This document shows positions 9,764 to 19,099 of a stretch of DNA of 64,000 bases, one piece after another. A program made the translations under genes and the position numbers. The DNA comes from Providencia alcalifaciens (lineage in GTDB: Bacteria > Pseudomonadota > Gammaproteobacteria > Enterobacterales > Enterobacteriaceae), in the NCBI GenBank assembly GCA_025961275.1, contig JAOQNJ010000001.1, positions 331,353 to 395,352 of the forward strand. The letters run 5' to 3'. Every line of letters begins with the position of its first letter. Position 1 is the stretch's first letter. The notes beneath the pieces are model-generated. The model ran no database searches. It was not told where the DNA came from and saw only the letters and a program-made list of their open reading frames with translations.

Positions 9764-10468
9764 ATGCGACTGGATAAGTTTTTGTCCCAGCAATTAGGGA
9801 TTAGCCGGAGTCTCGTAGCTCGTGAGCTACGTGCCGGAAGAGTCACTATCGATGATGAAATCGTAAAATCAGGTTCTGTGCAAGTTAGCGCTGATCAATC
9901 AGTGGCTTATGAGGGTAGTATATTAGTGCATGTAACAGGACCACGCTATTTTATGTTACATAAGCCTGAAGGCTATATTTGCTCAACAGAAGATCCAACT
10001 CACCCAACGATTCTCTTTTTTATTGATGAGCCACTCGCTGACAAATTACATTCAGCAGGGCGTCTTGATATTGATACAACAGGGTTAGTTCTTTTGACTG
10101 ATGATGGTCAATGGTCACATCGAATTACATCACCTAAGCACCATTGCGAAAAAACCTATCGAGTAGAGTTAGAAAACGAAATTGCTGATGATGTCGCTAA
10201 ACGTTTTGAAGAAGGGGTGATGTTAAATGGTGAAAAATACCCAACTAAACCTGCTCAACTAGAGATCATTACACCAAAAGAGGTGTTACTGACGATTAGT
10301 GAAGGTCGATATCACCAAGTGAAAAGAATGTTTGCTGCAGTAGGAAACCATGTTTGTGGGCTGCATCGTGAGCGAATTGGTGATATCTGGCTTGATATTG
10401 ACCTCGCACCTGGTGAGTACCGTGAACTAACAGAAGACGAAATCAATAGTATTACGGTTCCACGCTAA
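9764..10468 (+). CDS. rsuA: 16S rRNA pseudouridine(516) synthase
   Basis: A 234-residue protein with an N-terminal S4 RNA-binding domain ([25 protein letters not shown]) and a catalytic domain holding [18 protein letters not shown], in which the second Asp is the catalytic aspartate of the RsuA/RluB/RluE/RluF branch. The [17 protein letters not shown] segment is the family C-terminal signature. E. coli RsuA (231 aa) makes pseudouridine at position 516 of 16S rRNA in 30S assembly. As in E. coli it is followed closely (26 bp) by bcr in the same direction, so the two are likely co-transcribed. Confidence 0.95.
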   Translation: MRLDKFLSQQLGISRSLVARELRAGRVTIDDEIVKSGSVQVSADQSVAYEGSILVHVTGPRYFMLHKPEGYICSTEDPTHPTILFFIDEPLADKLHSAGRLDIDTTGLVLLTDDGQWSHRITSPKHHCEKTYRVELENEIADDVAKRFEEGVMLNGEKYPTKPAQLEIITPKEVLLTISEGRYHQVKRMFAAVGNHVCGLHRERIGDIWLDIDLAPGEYRELTEDEINSITVPR

Positions 10469-10494
10469 TAATTAAAGATGTAGGAGTTTAAAGA

Positions 10495-11682
10495 GTGCAA
10501 CAGCAGCGGTCATCCTATTTAGGTTTGATATTAATTTTGGGGCTACTGTCAATGCTAATGCCTTTAGCGATTGATATGTACCTACCTAGCTTCCTGGTTA
10601 TGGGCGAATACTTCAATGTTGATGAAGGCCGTATCCAGATGACGCTGAATAGTTATATCTTTGGTTTTGCGATAGGGCAGCTATTTTATGGTCCAATGGC
10701 TGACAGTATTGGACGTAAGCCAGTTATTTTAGGTGGTGTAATCGTTTTTGCTATCGCATCTGCTGCTTGTGCTCTCGCAGAAACGATTGATTCTCTCATC
10801 TGGTTTCGTTTTTTACATGGCTTTGCTGCTGCGTCAGCCAGCGTTGTGATTAACGCATTAATGAGGGATATGTTTACGCGTGATGAATTCGCGCGAAGTA
10901 TGTCTTTCGTTGTCCTTGTGATGACCATAGCACCGTTGCTTGCACCTATTTTGGGTGGGGAAATGATGCGTTGGTTTTCATGGCATGCGATTTTCTGGAG
11001 TATCTCAATCGCCGCAGTGATTGCAGTTGTTTTGGTGAGTTTCTTTATTCGAGAAACATTACCTGCTGAAAAACGCCAGCCGTTTCATTTCGGCACTACT
11101 TTAAGGCAATTTGCAACGTTATTTCGAGCTAAGCAAGTTCTTTTCTATATTCTTGCGAGTTCGTTTTCATTTGCGGGTATGTTCTCGTTTTTAAACGCTG
11201 GGCCTTTTGTTTACATCGAGCTTAACGGTGTTTCTCCCCAAGATTTTGGCTATTTCTTTGGCATAAATATTGTTTTCTTATTTATTATGACCACGTTTAA
11301 TGGGCGACATGTTAGGCGTTTTGGAGCTGAACGGATGCTGTATATAGGCATTATTGTTCAGTTTACAATGGGTATTTGGTTGTTAACCACCACCGCCATG
11401 GGGCTCGGTTTCTGGGCGCTAGTGCTCGGGGTTGCGATATATGTGAGTGGAATTGCAATGATTACTTCAAATGCAATGGCAGTTATTTTGGATAACTATC
11501 CACATATTGCAGGTACAGTCTCTTCACTTGCTGGCACTATTCGGTTTTCAATTGGTGCATTGGTTGGAACGTTATTGTCAATGATCCCCGCTAAAACAGC
11601 ATGGCCGATGGTAAGTTCGATGGTCGCCTGTGTTGCTTGTTCTATGTTATTTGTTCTTTTGGCTAAACGAGCTAAAAAATAA
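10495..11682 (+). CDS. bcr: Bcr/CflA-family multidrug efflux transporter
   Basis: A 395-residue MFS drug:H+ antiporter of the 12-TM DHA1 group, aligned with E. coli Bcr. Family motifs: [16 protein letters not shown] (motif D1 in TM1), [21 protein letters not shown] (motif A in the loop after TM2) and [20 protein letters not shown] (motif C, the antiporter motif, in TM5). E. coli Bcr confers bicyclomycin and sulfonamide resistance when over-expressed. The start is GTG at 10495, with TAGGAG 8 bases upstream; no ATG precedes it. It sits directly behind rsuA, as in E. coli. Confidence 0.93.
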   Translation: MQQQRSSYLGLILILGLLSMLMPLAIDMYLPSFLVMGEYFNVDEGRIQMTLNSYIFGFAIGQLFYGPMADSIGRKPVILGGVIVFAIASAACALAETIDSLIWFRFLHGFAAASASVVINALMRDMFTRDEFARSMSFVVLVMTIAPLLAPILGGEMMRWFSWHAIFWSISIAAVIAVVLVSFFIRETLPAEKRQPFHFGTTLRQFATLFRAKQVLFYILASSFSFAGMFSFLNAGPFVYIELNGVSPQDFGYFFGINIVFLFIMTTFNGRHVRRFGAERMLYIGIIVQFTMGIWLLTTTAMGLGFWALVLGVAIYVSGIAMITSNAMAVILDNYPHIAGTVSSLAGTIRFSIGALVGTLLSMIPAKTAWPMVSSMVACVACSMLFVLLAKRAKK

Positions 11683-12363
11683 ATTTCTTCATTTCTGATA
11701 GTGAGTTTCAAGGATGAAACCACCATCGTCACTATGTTTATTTCTGTTAGTCATCATATTCATTGTAATAGTGTTAAGTGAAAATCAATTGCTCGAAAAA
11801 ACCGATGAGTTAACCAGTGAAATCTGAATTTTAATATAATCAATGGGTGGTTTGTACTCTTTTAATGATTATTTGTTAAAGCTATGTATATAGTCAGCCT
11901 GATTTTGATTAATAGATAAAAATAAGGTTAGTGCGTTTTATTCAAAACTGCTGGGACTATTATTAATCTATGTTTAATAATCTAAAAAAATAATGAGGAT
12001 TTAGCCTTAATGTTGAAGTTTAAACTCAAATTATATTTAAAATTTAATAGTTCGAGTAAAAGAATGCGCGTGTAGTGATTTGTGTCACAAAAATTTAACG
12101 ACATGAATAATATTTGATGTTATATTTAGGTTTGAATATTTAACAAACCCGTTACCTTTTTAGGGTGTTGCGAATTCGGTTTGAACGAAGTTTGACAAAG
12201 CTTACTGCCTCTACTAGTTAATTTAGAGGATGGGAGAGTGATTGAGCTTATGAGTGGTAATATTCTAGATGATAGAGTTTATAACCCTCTGAAATTTAAT
12301 TAAGTAAGTTAACTTTGTTCGTCGAACAATATGATAGTTTTTAAGTACCGATAGGAATTAGTT
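11683..12363. other. Intergenic stretch between bcr and yejG
   Basis: No gene is supported. Near 11697-11735 ATAGTGA and TCACTAT lie 24 bases apart as an imperfect inverted repeat that could end bcr transcription. The remainder is AT-rich, with no ORF that has both codon bias and a ribosome-binding site. The promoter of yejG must lie in its right half. Confidence 0.4.
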
Positions 12364-12705
12364 GTGGAAAAATCAGGTCTTTCGGTGGTGCACAGGCTGC
12401 CGCAAAGTTATCGCTGGTTATCAGGGAAAATAGGAACTCATGTTGAGGTAGTGCCTATGAATGATTTCAATAGCGATAAACTTGTGGGGCTGAAATTACT
12501 CAGTCATGACTGTGCGACAGATTGCATTGCGATGAAGCAATTGTCAGAGTCGTTATCAGAAATGCAAATTGAATGTGCAATTTTAGAATGGCAAAAAGAC
12601 GTTTGTCTCTTTATTTATGCCAATGATGAGCTAGCTGCAATGTGTCGCTTAAAGGCTTCTGGTGTTGCAATTGCTGAGCTTGAGTCCGTTTTTTATTCAT
12701 CCTAA
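12364..12705 (+). CDS. yejG: Conserved protein YejG
   Basis: A 113-residue protein related to E. coli YejG (114 aa): SVVHRLPQSYRWLSGKIGTHVE at the N-terminus, LKLLSHD mid-protein, CRLKASGVAIAE near the C-terminus. YejG has no firmly established function. The start is GTG with AGGAA about 8 bases before it. Gene order bcr-yejG is as in E. coli, although the gap from bcr is much longer here. Confidence 0.88.
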   Translation: MEKSGLSVVHRLPQSYRWLSGKIGTHVEVVPMNDFNSDKLVGLKLLSHDCATDCIAMKQLSESLSEMQIECAILEWQKDVCLFIYANDELAAMCRLKASGVAIAELESVFYSS

Positions 12706-12727
12706 CAGAATAGAATAAAAGCCTAAT

Positions 12728-12763
12728 AAAAAAGCTTCCAGTTTTAAATTTGGAAGCTTTTTT
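12728..12763. terminator. Bidirectional terminator between yejG and mepS
   Basis: AAAAAAGCTTCCA and TGGAAGCTTTTTT form a 13-bp perfect stem with a 10-base loop, with A and T runs on both flanks, between convergent genes. Confidence 0.9.
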
Positions 12764-12792
12764 ATTGGCAAAAAATTAGGTATGTTTGAGAA

Positions 12793-13377
12793 TTACGAAC
12801 CATCGATAACACGGCGTCCTGCGTAATATCTTTTATTCCAATAATCATTTGTCAATTCGGAAACGATAACGCCACTGCTGGTTGACGCATGAACAAATTT
12901 ATCATCACCGATATAAATACCAACGTGTTTCATACGACGGCCTGTTTTAAATAAAACGAGATCGCCGGGTTTTAAACTGTTGCGCTTAACACCTTGGCCT
13001 GAAGATTCTTGTTCAGATGTAGTACGTGGTAAAGCAACACCGAATTGTTCGATAAAAGTACGCTGAACAAAACTTGAACAATCGATACCATTTTTAGTCG
13101 TACCACCTAGACGGTAGCTAACACCTTTCCAATTCGCATATTGATTCATGATTTTAGATTTGGTATCAACGCTTTGAACCAGTTGTTCAAACTCATCTTG
13201 AGAGGCCATTGCCAAAGAATCAGAAGAGGAACCATTTAACATACGAGATTCAGAGTGAGTAATGCGTTGTGCATTTTTAGAGGAGTTAGGGGCCGTACAA
13301 GCTGAAAGTGTAGCGGCAATCGCTATTGCGGGTAAGATGCGCAATAGGTTGCGCTTAAGTTTTTCAGATGTTGCCAT
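12793..13377 (-). CDS. mepS: Murein DD-endopeptidase lipoprotein MepS (Spr)
   Basis: A 194-residue lipoprotein (E. coli 188 aa). A basic N-terminus and hydrophobic segment lead to the lipobox LSAC, with the lipidated cysteine at about residue 27. The NlpC/P60 domain carries the catalytic cysteine in [11 protein letters not shown] and histidines in [16 protein letters not shown]. MepS cuts D-Ala-mDAP cross-links during peptidoglycan expansion and is degraded by NlpI-Prc in E. coli. No neighbouring gene is co-directional nearby, so it has its own promoter in the 580-bp upstream gap. Confidence 0.95.
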   Translation of the reverse strand: MATSEKLKRNLLRILPAIAIAATLSACTAPNSSKNAQRITHSESRMLNGSSSDSLAMASQDEFEQLVQSVDTKSKIMNQYANWKGVSYRLGGTTKNGIDCSSFVQRTFIEQFGVALPRTTSEQESSGQGVKRNSLKPGDLVLFKTGRRMKHVGIYIGDDKFVHASTSSGVIVSELTNDYWNKRYYAGRRVIDGS

Positions 13378-13959
13378 TATTCATGATTTCCCTTGCCATT
13401 TTTGTACTGTGTTATTCCACACAACAAACGTAAACTTATCCCTGTGAAAAACGCATTTTCAAAAATGCAACATTTGATTTTTCACAGAAAGTGTTTAATA
13501 CAGAACAACTATATTTTGTATATGAGTAAATCAGATAGAGAGCTGCACAAGAAATAACGCAGTTATGCAAACACAACAATAACCTGTTAGACACCCATCG
13601 TTAGAGTTTGGCAGTTGCATGCTTATTTTGCCAAACACAAAGAGCATACATAAACAGAACTGAAATGGCGAGTTGTTCAGGCTATAATTTACAAAACATT
13701 ATATAAAACACTAGCATTAAGTGCTTTCTGGGTAATTTTTGTTAATAATATAAGGCACTATTTGTTGCTTCTATTGAGTTCAGAAAAAAATCGAGATCTT
13801 GATCACGTTTTATTGTCATTGAAATTATCTTAATTATTAAAATAATTGGTATCATGACTGATAATTGTAAAGAAGTTTAAGTGTGTGAGGCGATGAAGTG
13901 TAAAAGCACCGTTATAACGATAAATTTGTGTCAATGCAGGCAAAGCAACACAAGTTTTG
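13378..13959. other. Intergenic stretch between mepS and the YrbL-family gene
   Basis: No gene or clear repeat is seen. The stretch is AT-rich and must contain the mepS promoter and 5' leader on the minus strand, and the 3' end of the YrbL-family transcript. Confidence 0.35.
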
Positions 13960-14577
13960 TCAACACTGCGGCTTATTCGTAAGTTTTATATGATATTCCC
14001 TAAAGACACGTTGCTCAAAATCAGTAAATCGGCGTTTAAGAGTTGCGCGAGCTATCTTTGTTGAAAAATAATCTATAGGAATGAAATTAGCACAGCCTAA
14101 ATTATCAATAATAAAAAATCGTCCATGCGACTTATAACCTAATTGGTAGACAATATTATAAGTTTTTAATGTCATCGTCACAATTGATTCTTTGGATAAC
14201 TCGTTCTTAAAAATATCATACGCAATTCTGATATTTTTTTGATGTTCTAAAAAAGAGTTATTATTCTTTAAGTAATAGTCTAATGTATTTGAAACAGTAT
14301 TATCTTTATCTTTTATGAGTTGAAATACGTAGCCAATGCCTAAATTAGTTTCTTGCGTTCCATAATAATGAGAAATCGTCGTTACGGATGATTTACTTCT
14401 ATATAGTCGATTGTAATATTTAACTTCTCGTATTGTCTCACGATCACTCCTATCGAAATGATGTACTTTGATACATAAATTATCGTATTCAGGATGCTGG
14501 TAGCAGGCACGCTGCCGCCCACTAGCAATTAATAAGGAAGGGGTAAGTTTTATCTGTTTTGTCAGTAAAATTTTCAT
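13960..14577 (-). CDS. yrbL: YrbL-family protein
   Basis: A 205-residue protein resembling the PhoP-network family YrbL (E. coli 210 aa): ASGRQRACYQHPEYDNLCIKVH near the N-terminus, then REVKYYNRL, GIGYVFQLIKD, and a C-terminal IIDNLGCANFIPIDYFS segment. The fold is thought to be kinase-like, but no activity is proven. In E. coli yrbL is induced through PhoP and BasR and lies elsewhere on the chromosome; I could not find a clear PhoP box here. The ATG at 14577 is preferred to a GTG at 14589 because family members begin near MKI; neither has a strong ribosome-binding site. Confidence 0.75.
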   Translation of the reverse strand: MKILLTKQIKLTPSLLIASGRQRACYQHPEYDNLCIKVHHFDRSDRETIREVKYYNRLYRSKSSVTTISHYYGTQETNLGIGYVFQLIKDKDNTVSNTLDYYLKNNNSFLEHQKNIRIAYDIFKNELSKESIVTMTLKTYNIVYQLGYKSHGRFFIIDNLGCANFIPIDYFSTKIARATLKRRFTDFEQRVFREYHIKLTNKPQC

Positions 14578-15275
14578 ATCGGAAAGCACTATTATTTAGG
14601 GATAAGAGAAAGAATTAATCAAACTAAATTTATTTAGAATAAGAAGAAACACTAATTTTAATTGATAACTGATAAATTAGGTTGCAAAAAATGTGATCGA
14701 TAAAATTTATCGTAAAAATAATAGATTTAAAATAAAGTTAAAAACCTAATAGTTATTAAAAATAAAGATACGCACCAAATATCGAAATTATATCCAGAAG
14801 TATGGTGGCCATATCAGTAAATATTAATTCAATGTCAATAAGTAATAGGAAGTAAAAATTTATTACGTTTATTAGTTTTTTTTAGGTAAAGTGTAAGTCA
14901 AAGAGAATAAGTGCCGTAATGAAGGATCTATCATATTTATTTGTACGGTAATTGAAACAATATGCTGGAGAGAGTCAGGTATTACTGAAGGATTGTACAT
15001 CGATTATCCATTAACTGCCTGATTATACAGGAAAAAAGTGTATTAGTTGGTAACTAAAACGCAAATACGAGATATTCATATAGTACAATTTGATTGAATT
15101 AAGTTACCGCAATAACAAACCGTTAAGTGAAGAAAGAGAAATCTGCATATATGCCCTAATAACGCTAATAGTAGTTTTGCGCTGCTTGTATAACGAGTAG
15201 CATATGGAGTAGGGGGTAAATAAGGAGTCGAGACTCAAAGCCCTATGGGCAAATGCCCATAGGTGATAATTATGA
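14578..15275. other. Intergenic stretch between the YrbL-family gene and yeiP
   Basis: No gene is supported. The DNA is very AT-rich, with only short ORFs (for example ten codons near 14918). It should hold the promoter of the YrbL-family gene on the minus strand. The yeiP-side hairpin lies at its right end. Confidence 0.35.
15242..15263 (-). terminator. Hairpin downstream of yeiP
   Basis: CCTATGGGC and GCCCATAGG form a perfect 9-bp stem with a 4-base AAAT loop, 12 bases past the yeiP stop. The trailing T-run is only three bases, so it is a terminator of uncertain strength. Confidence 0.6.
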
Positions 15276-15848
15276 TTAATCGCAGCGTCCCATATAACGG
15301 CGCTCTGGGATATGAATACGAATCTTTTCGCCGCTCGTTAAATATTCGGGCACTTGTACTGTCAAGCCAGTTGCCATCGTTGCAGGTTTGGTACGTGCAC
15401 TGGCTGAAGCACCTTTGATCGCAGGAGTTGTTTCTACAATTACCATATCAACAGTTTGCGGCAGCTCAAGTGCAAGAACTTGGCCATCCATTGTTAAAAC
15501 TTGCATGCCAGGTAAGCCTTCTTCTGGAATGAATAGGAGGTCTTCTTCTATATCTGCATGTTTAAACAGATAAGGAGTGTAATCTTCGTTGTCCATAAAG
15601 ACATACTCATCCCCATCATTGTAGGAGAAGCTGACACCACGGCGAGTTAAAGAGATCGTATCTAAAATATCATCACCCTTAAAACGCTCTTCAACCTTCT
15701 GACCTGTTTTAATATCGGTAAATCGCATTTTATATAAAGTACTCGCGCCGCGAGCGCTGGGTGCTTGAATATCAATGTCTTTAACTAGCAGTAATTTGCC
15801 GTTGTAATTGACCGCAAATCCACGTTTAATTTCATTGGCCTTTACCAT
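15276..15848 (-). CDS. yeiP: Elongation factor P-like protein YeiP
   Basis: A 190-residue protein, the same length as E. coli YeiP (EfpL). It has the three beta-barrel EF-P layout: N-terminal KOW-like domain ([22 protein letters not shown]), an OB domain with [13 protein letters not shown], and a C-terminal domain ending [14 protein letters not shown]. It is separate from true EF-P; recent work on EfpL describes rescue of ribosomes at XP/PP motifs with a longer loop in domain I. GAAGG lies 7 bases before the ATG. Its place between mepS and nfo is as in E. coli. Confidence 0.93.
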   Translation of the reverse strand: MVKANEIKRGFAVNYNGKLLLVKDIDIQAPSARGASTLYKMRFTDIKTGQKVEERFKGDDILDTISLTRRGVSFSYNDGDEYVFMDNEDYTPYLFKHADIEEDLLFIPEEGLPGMQVLTMDGQVLALELPQTVDMVIVETTPAIKGASASARTKPATMATGLTVQVPEYLTSGEKIRIHIPERRYMGRCD

Positions 15849-15936
15849 AAATAACCTTCTTTATCATCATTAAAAATAGTCCGACAAAATTACTCGTAGA
15901 TAGGTAATTAGGCAAGATGGTAAGTGCATATTTCAG

Positions 15937-15970
15937 TAAAAAAACTCCCCAGCAAACAAGACTGGGGAGT
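15937..15970 (-). terminator. Terminator of the Mtr-type permease gene
   Basis: Minus strand: ACTCCCCAG pairs with CTGGGGAGT around a 9-base loop, followed by TTTTTTTA, just past the stop codon. A classic intrinsic terminator. Confidence 0.9.
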
Positions 15971-15975
15971 ATAAA

Positions 15976-17220
15976 TTAATAAACTGGGAGCAAACCAAAT
16001 AATGAGAGTATGTGCGCTACGGCGTTAATGACACCAAATAGAATAACAAACAGAATGACGCCTAAGCCCCCAGGTGCTTTATAGCCGTTATTAGGGAATC
16101 GTTTACGACTCGCTTTGGCCATAAGAGCAGGCACGATAACAGCCCAAATAGTTGCTGCAAGTCCAGCAAAACCGATTGCGTATATAAAGCCATTCGGGAA
16201 AATCAATGCTAATACAGTTGGTGGTAAGAATGTTATTAATGCTGATTTGAAACGACCTAGTCCACTATCTTTAAATTTTAAAGTATCAGCAATAAAATCA
16301 AATAAACCTAGAGAAACACCTAAGAAAGAGCTTGCTAATGCCATATAAGAGAACAGAGTCAAAAATTGAGATATAAAGCTGCTGCTGGTCGAAAGATTCA
16401 TTTGATTAAGCAATGCATCAATATTATTGCCTTCTTCACGAATTTGTACGAAAGCTGAACGTGGAATATTTCCTTGGATCGCATACTGCCATAGGATGTA
16501 AATCACAACGGTAATAATTGCGCCATATACTAAGCTGAGAACTACAGAGCGACTGTCTTTATTGTAATATTTGACGAGTCCAGGAACATTACCGTGATAC
16601 CCAAAAGAAGTTAAAAGATACGGAAGTGCGGCAAGAGCGTATGGTAAATAGTGCGTATCGCTTTGTTCCAGTTGATTGAATAGGATTGATGGTGATGCTG
16701 TTGTCACCATACCACCAATCGACATAATAAAGGTAATTACCATTCCACCAATTAAAATAGTACTCAGGCGGTCAACAGCACGGGTTGATAACCAAACAAA
16801 AAAAGCAACTAGAAGCGCAGAGAATAGGCCCGCAATGGCTTGTGGTATCTGAATATAACTGGCCAAGTTACCAGTGATAATAGAGCTACCAGCCGAAATA
16901 TAAGCATACGTTAGAATATAAAGGACGAACGTAATTGATAAGCTATTAATTGAATTCCAAATAGGCCCTAATAAGTCTTTGACAACAGTGTGGAAACTGG
17001 CACCTGCGGGGTAATTCATATTGGCTTCTAAGATCATTAACCCAGATAAAAGCATGCAGGCAAAAGTGTAGATTAAAAGCACGACAGAGCCTGTAAACCA
17101 AACACCAGATGTTACCATGGGAATTGAAAACATACCTGCGCCAACGGCTGTGCCGGCAATGATCATAGCTCCACCAATTATGGAGGGCTTTTTATTTGGT
17201 TTTACTACATCAACTGACAT
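15976..17220 (-). CDS. mtr: Aromatic amino acid permease, Mtr/TnaB type (tryptophan)
   Basis: A 414-residue permease of the hydroxy/aromatic amino acid permease family (HAAAP, LeuT fold), with 11 likely membrane segments. It aligns best with E. coli Mtr (414 aa): GGAMIIAGTAVGAGMFSIP in TM1, FVLYILTYAYISAG, SFGYHGNVPGLVKYYNKD in the cytoplasmic loop, and AIGFAGLAATIWAVIVPALMAKASRKRF. TnaB and TyrP are related alternatives. Mtr imports tryptophan with proton symport. The promoter carries a candidate TrpR operator (see regulatory entry), which favours Mtr over TnaB. It is monocistronic with its own terminator. In E. coli mtr is elsewhere, so this is a local insertion or rearrangement between yeiP and nfo. 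Confidence 0.8.
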   Translation of the reverse strand: MSVDVVKPNKKPSIIGGAMIIAGTAVGAGMFSIPMVTSGVWFTGSVVLLIYTFACMLLSGLMILEANMNYPAGASFHTVVKDLLGPIWNSINSLSITFVLYILTYAYISAGSSIITGNLASYIQIPQAIAGLFSALLVAFFVWLSTRAVDRLSTILIGGMVITFIMSIGGMVTTASPSILFNQLEQSDTHYLPYALAALPYLLTSFGYHGNVPGLVKYYNKDSRSVVLSLVYGAIITVVIYILWQYAIQGNIPRSAFVQIREEGNNIDALLNQMNLSTSSSFISQFLTLFSYMALASSFLGVSLGLFDFIADTLKFKDSGLGRFKSALITFLPPTVLALIFPNGFIYAIGFAGLAATIWAVIVPALMAKASRKRFPNNGYKAPGGLGVILFVILFGVINAVAHILSLFGLLPVY

Positions 17221-17244
17221 GAAAACTCCTGATTAACGTCCCTT

Positions 17245-17285
17245 TGTACTAGCTCAATGATACAGTCGAGGCATTATGATGTAAA
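17245..17285 (-). promoter_or_regulatory. Mtr-type permease promoter with candidate TrpR operator
   Basis: On the minus strand, TTTACA (-35; 17280-17285) is separated by exactly 17 bases from TATCAT (-10; 17257-17262). Overlapping the -10 and the start site is TGTACT-N10-TACAGT read on the + strand (17245-17266), with CTAGTAC half-site sequence typical of TrpR operators. From memory the E. coli mtr operator has the same TGTACT...TACAGT ends. Placement would block polymerase when tryptophan-loaded TrpR binds. Confidence 0.6.
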
Positions 17286-17386
17286 CAATAATTAGCATAC
17301 AAAAATACAAAAAGAATAGTAATTATAAAGAGTTGACTGAATATTGTACAAATAGCATCAGGGCTACTTGTACAATAGAGGTGGAA

Positions 17387-17824
17387 TTAAGCAGGATGAT
17401 GATAAAATTGTTGCGTCAGCCAGAGGTCAATGGCATTGCGGCTCGCTTCAAAGTGTGGCTCTGGTAATTCAGTTGGTGATACCCAGACGATACTTTCACA
17501 CTTATCTTTTTCCATAATTTGTGGGTCAATATTGCCATTATATTCAGCGTGCATACAAATAGAGACAGAATGCTTTCCTTCTTGACGGTAAGTATTCACA
17601 TTATTACTTATGCCAAACACTTTTGGAGAAAGGATATCGATACCAATCTCTTCTTTGATTTCACGCATGGCACAGGTTTCAAATGATTCCCCAGGATCGA
17701 CATGCCCACCAAAAATTGACCAGTAAGGCGCATGTTTACCGCTACGTTTTCCCATTAATATTTGGCCCTGTTTGTTTGTAATAATAACACCGACGCCAAC
17801 AACCACCCCATCAGTAACAGACAT
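17387..17824 (-). CDS. NUDIX hydrolase
   Basis: A 145-residue NUDIX protein. The Nudix box (Gx5Ex7REUxEExGU) is complete: GGHVDPGESFETCAMREIKEEIGI contains all metal-binding glutamates, at about residues 39-62. The short ITNKQGQILMGKRSG lead-in and the C-terminal VWVSPTELPEPHFEAS are typical of MutT/NudG-like nucleotide-diphosphate hydrolases. The real substrate cannot be decided from sequence. It lies between the permease gene and an ERIC-like repeat, in the same direction as the permease but with a separate promoter region. Confidence 0.88.
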   Translation of the reverse strand: MSVTDGVVVGVGVIITNKQGQILMGKRSGKHAPYWSIFGGHVDPGESFETCAMREIKEEIGIDILSPKVFGISNNVNTYRQEGKHSVSICMHAEYNGNIDPQIMEKDKCESIVWVSPTELPEPHFEASRNAIDLWLTQQFYHHPA

Positions 17825-17960
17825 AATTATCTCCTCATTTTTTTATTTTAAGCACTGTTATTTTGCCAGTTTGTCCTCGAAAAACAATGAGGAAAAACTG
17901 CAAATATCACTGATATCTGTTGTATTTTAATGGTATAACTATGTGTTAACTATCTTGTTG

Positions 17961-18091
17961 TACTCGTCATACTTCAAGTTGCATGGCGTACGCTGTAGAT
18001 AAGATATTGCGTATCTGAATCACAATGTTATCTGTGTCCTCTGGGATATAACCGCGTTCGGTGACATGCAACTCGGATTATTTTGTGTATA
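17961..18091. repeat. ERIC-like palindromic repeat (copy 1, diverged)
   Basis: This 131-bp element begins TACTCGTCATACTTCAAGTT and ends GCAACTCGGATTATTTTGTG..., the two inverted ends of the ERIC family known from Yersinia and other enterobacteria. A diverged core containing CTGAATCAC lies between. Its right end is only about 33 bp before the fruK start, so it is likely transcribed in the fruK leader. Confidence 0.7.
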
Positions 18092-18124
18092 TATGACCAT
18101 AATGATGAAGGGAGATTCGAGGTT

Positions 18125-19060
18125 ATGACTCGCCGAGTTGCTACAATTACATTAAATCCTGCCTATGATCTTGTCGGGCTTTGCCCCTCAATCGAAGTCG
18201 GTGAAGTCAACTTAGTGAAGACGGCTAGCCTTAATGCGGGAGGCAAAGGTGTTAACGTCGCGAAAGTATTGCGAGACCTTGGAATCGATATCACAGTAAG
18301 TGGCTTCATGGGAAAAGATAACCAAGAGGAGTTTCAACATTTTTTTAGCGATAACGGGATGGCAAACCGCTTTTGTATGGTGCCAGGTCGTACACGGATC
18401 AACGTTAAACTGACTGAAAATAATGGTGAATCAACAGATTTTAATTTTTCGGGTTTTGATGTAAGTAAAGAAGACTGGAATCGCTTTTCAACAGAATCGC
18501 TCAATTGGTTAGGCCACTTTGATATGGTCGTCGTGAGCGGTAGTCTGCCAAATGGAGTTGAGCCTGAAGAGTTCACTCGATGGATGAGTCGCTTACGCCA
18601 ATTATGCCCATGTATTATTTTTGATAGTAGCCGTGAAGCACTTAAAGCAGGCTTAAAAGCGTCACCTTGGCTGGTAAAACCGAATCGCTATGAACTAGAA
18701 ATGTGGGTAGGCCGCAAATTACCTGATTTAAAAGATGTCATCGAAGCCGCGCATGAATTACGTGATAAAGGGATTTCTCATGTAGTGATTTCATTGGGTG
18801 AAGAGGGGGCATTGTGGGTTAATGCATCTGGCTCTTGGTTGGCTAAGCCACCTCATTGTGAAGTGACCAGCACTGTTGGTGCAGGGGATTCAATGGTAGC
18901 CGGTCTTGCTTATGGGCTCCTCAGCGGTGAATCGAGTGCACATACATTACGTATGGCAACGGCTATTTCAGCTCTGTCGGTTTCACAGCCAGATGTCGGG
19001 GTTAAAAATCGTAATAAGCTCGCTGAGATGATGGCGAAAATTGAAATGACATCGTTATAA
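18125..19060 (+). CDS. fruK: 1-phosphofructokinase FruK
   Basis: A 311-residue PfkB-family kinase aligned along its length with E. coli FruK (312 aa): RRVATITLNPAYDLVG at the start, NAGGKGVNVAKVLRDLG (substrate-binding PfkB signature 1), FNFSGFDV, and the catalytic STVGAGDSMVAGLAYG with the GAGD base and anion hole. It makes fructose 1,6-bisphosphate from fructose 1-phosphate. E. coli fruK sits in the fruBKA operon; here neither fruB (DTP/HPr-like) nor fruA (PTS EIIBC) is next to it. An in-frame start at 18083 is rejected, since MTRRVATITLNP is the family start and GAGG lies upstream of 18125. Confidence 0.93.
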   Translation: MTRRVATITLNPAYDLVGLCPSIEVGEVNLVKTASLNAGGKGVNVAKVLRDLGIDITVSGFMGKDNQEEFQHFFSDNGMANRFCMVPGRTRINVKLTENNGESTDFNFSGFDVSKEDWNRFSTESLNWLGHFDMVVVSGSLPNGVEPEEFTRWMSRLRQLCPCIIFDSSREALKAGLKASPWLVKPNRYELEMWVGRKLPDLKDVIEAAHELRDKGISHVVISLGEEGALWVNASGSWLAKPPHCEVTSTVGAGDSMVAGLAYGLLSGESSAHTLRMATAISALSVSQPDVGVKNRNKLAEMMAKIEMTSL

Positions 19061-19071
19061 AGAACAACATA

Positions 19072-19092
19072 AAGGCGGTTCAAGACCGCCTT
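19072..19092. terminator. Bidirectional terminator between fruK and nfo
   Basis: AAGGCGGT and ACCGCCTT form an 8-bp stem with a 5-base loop between convergent genes. Confidence 0.8.
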
Positions 19093-19099
19093 ATACGGA

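Noticed and set aside
14590..14700. PhoP box for the YrbL-family gene
   Set aside because: No pair of (T)GTTTA half-sites with 5-base spacing was found on the correct strand.
13378..15275. Possible genomic island around the YrbL-family gene
   Set aside because: No integrase, tRNA target, direct repeats or mobile genes; composition is AT-rich like other gaps in the window.
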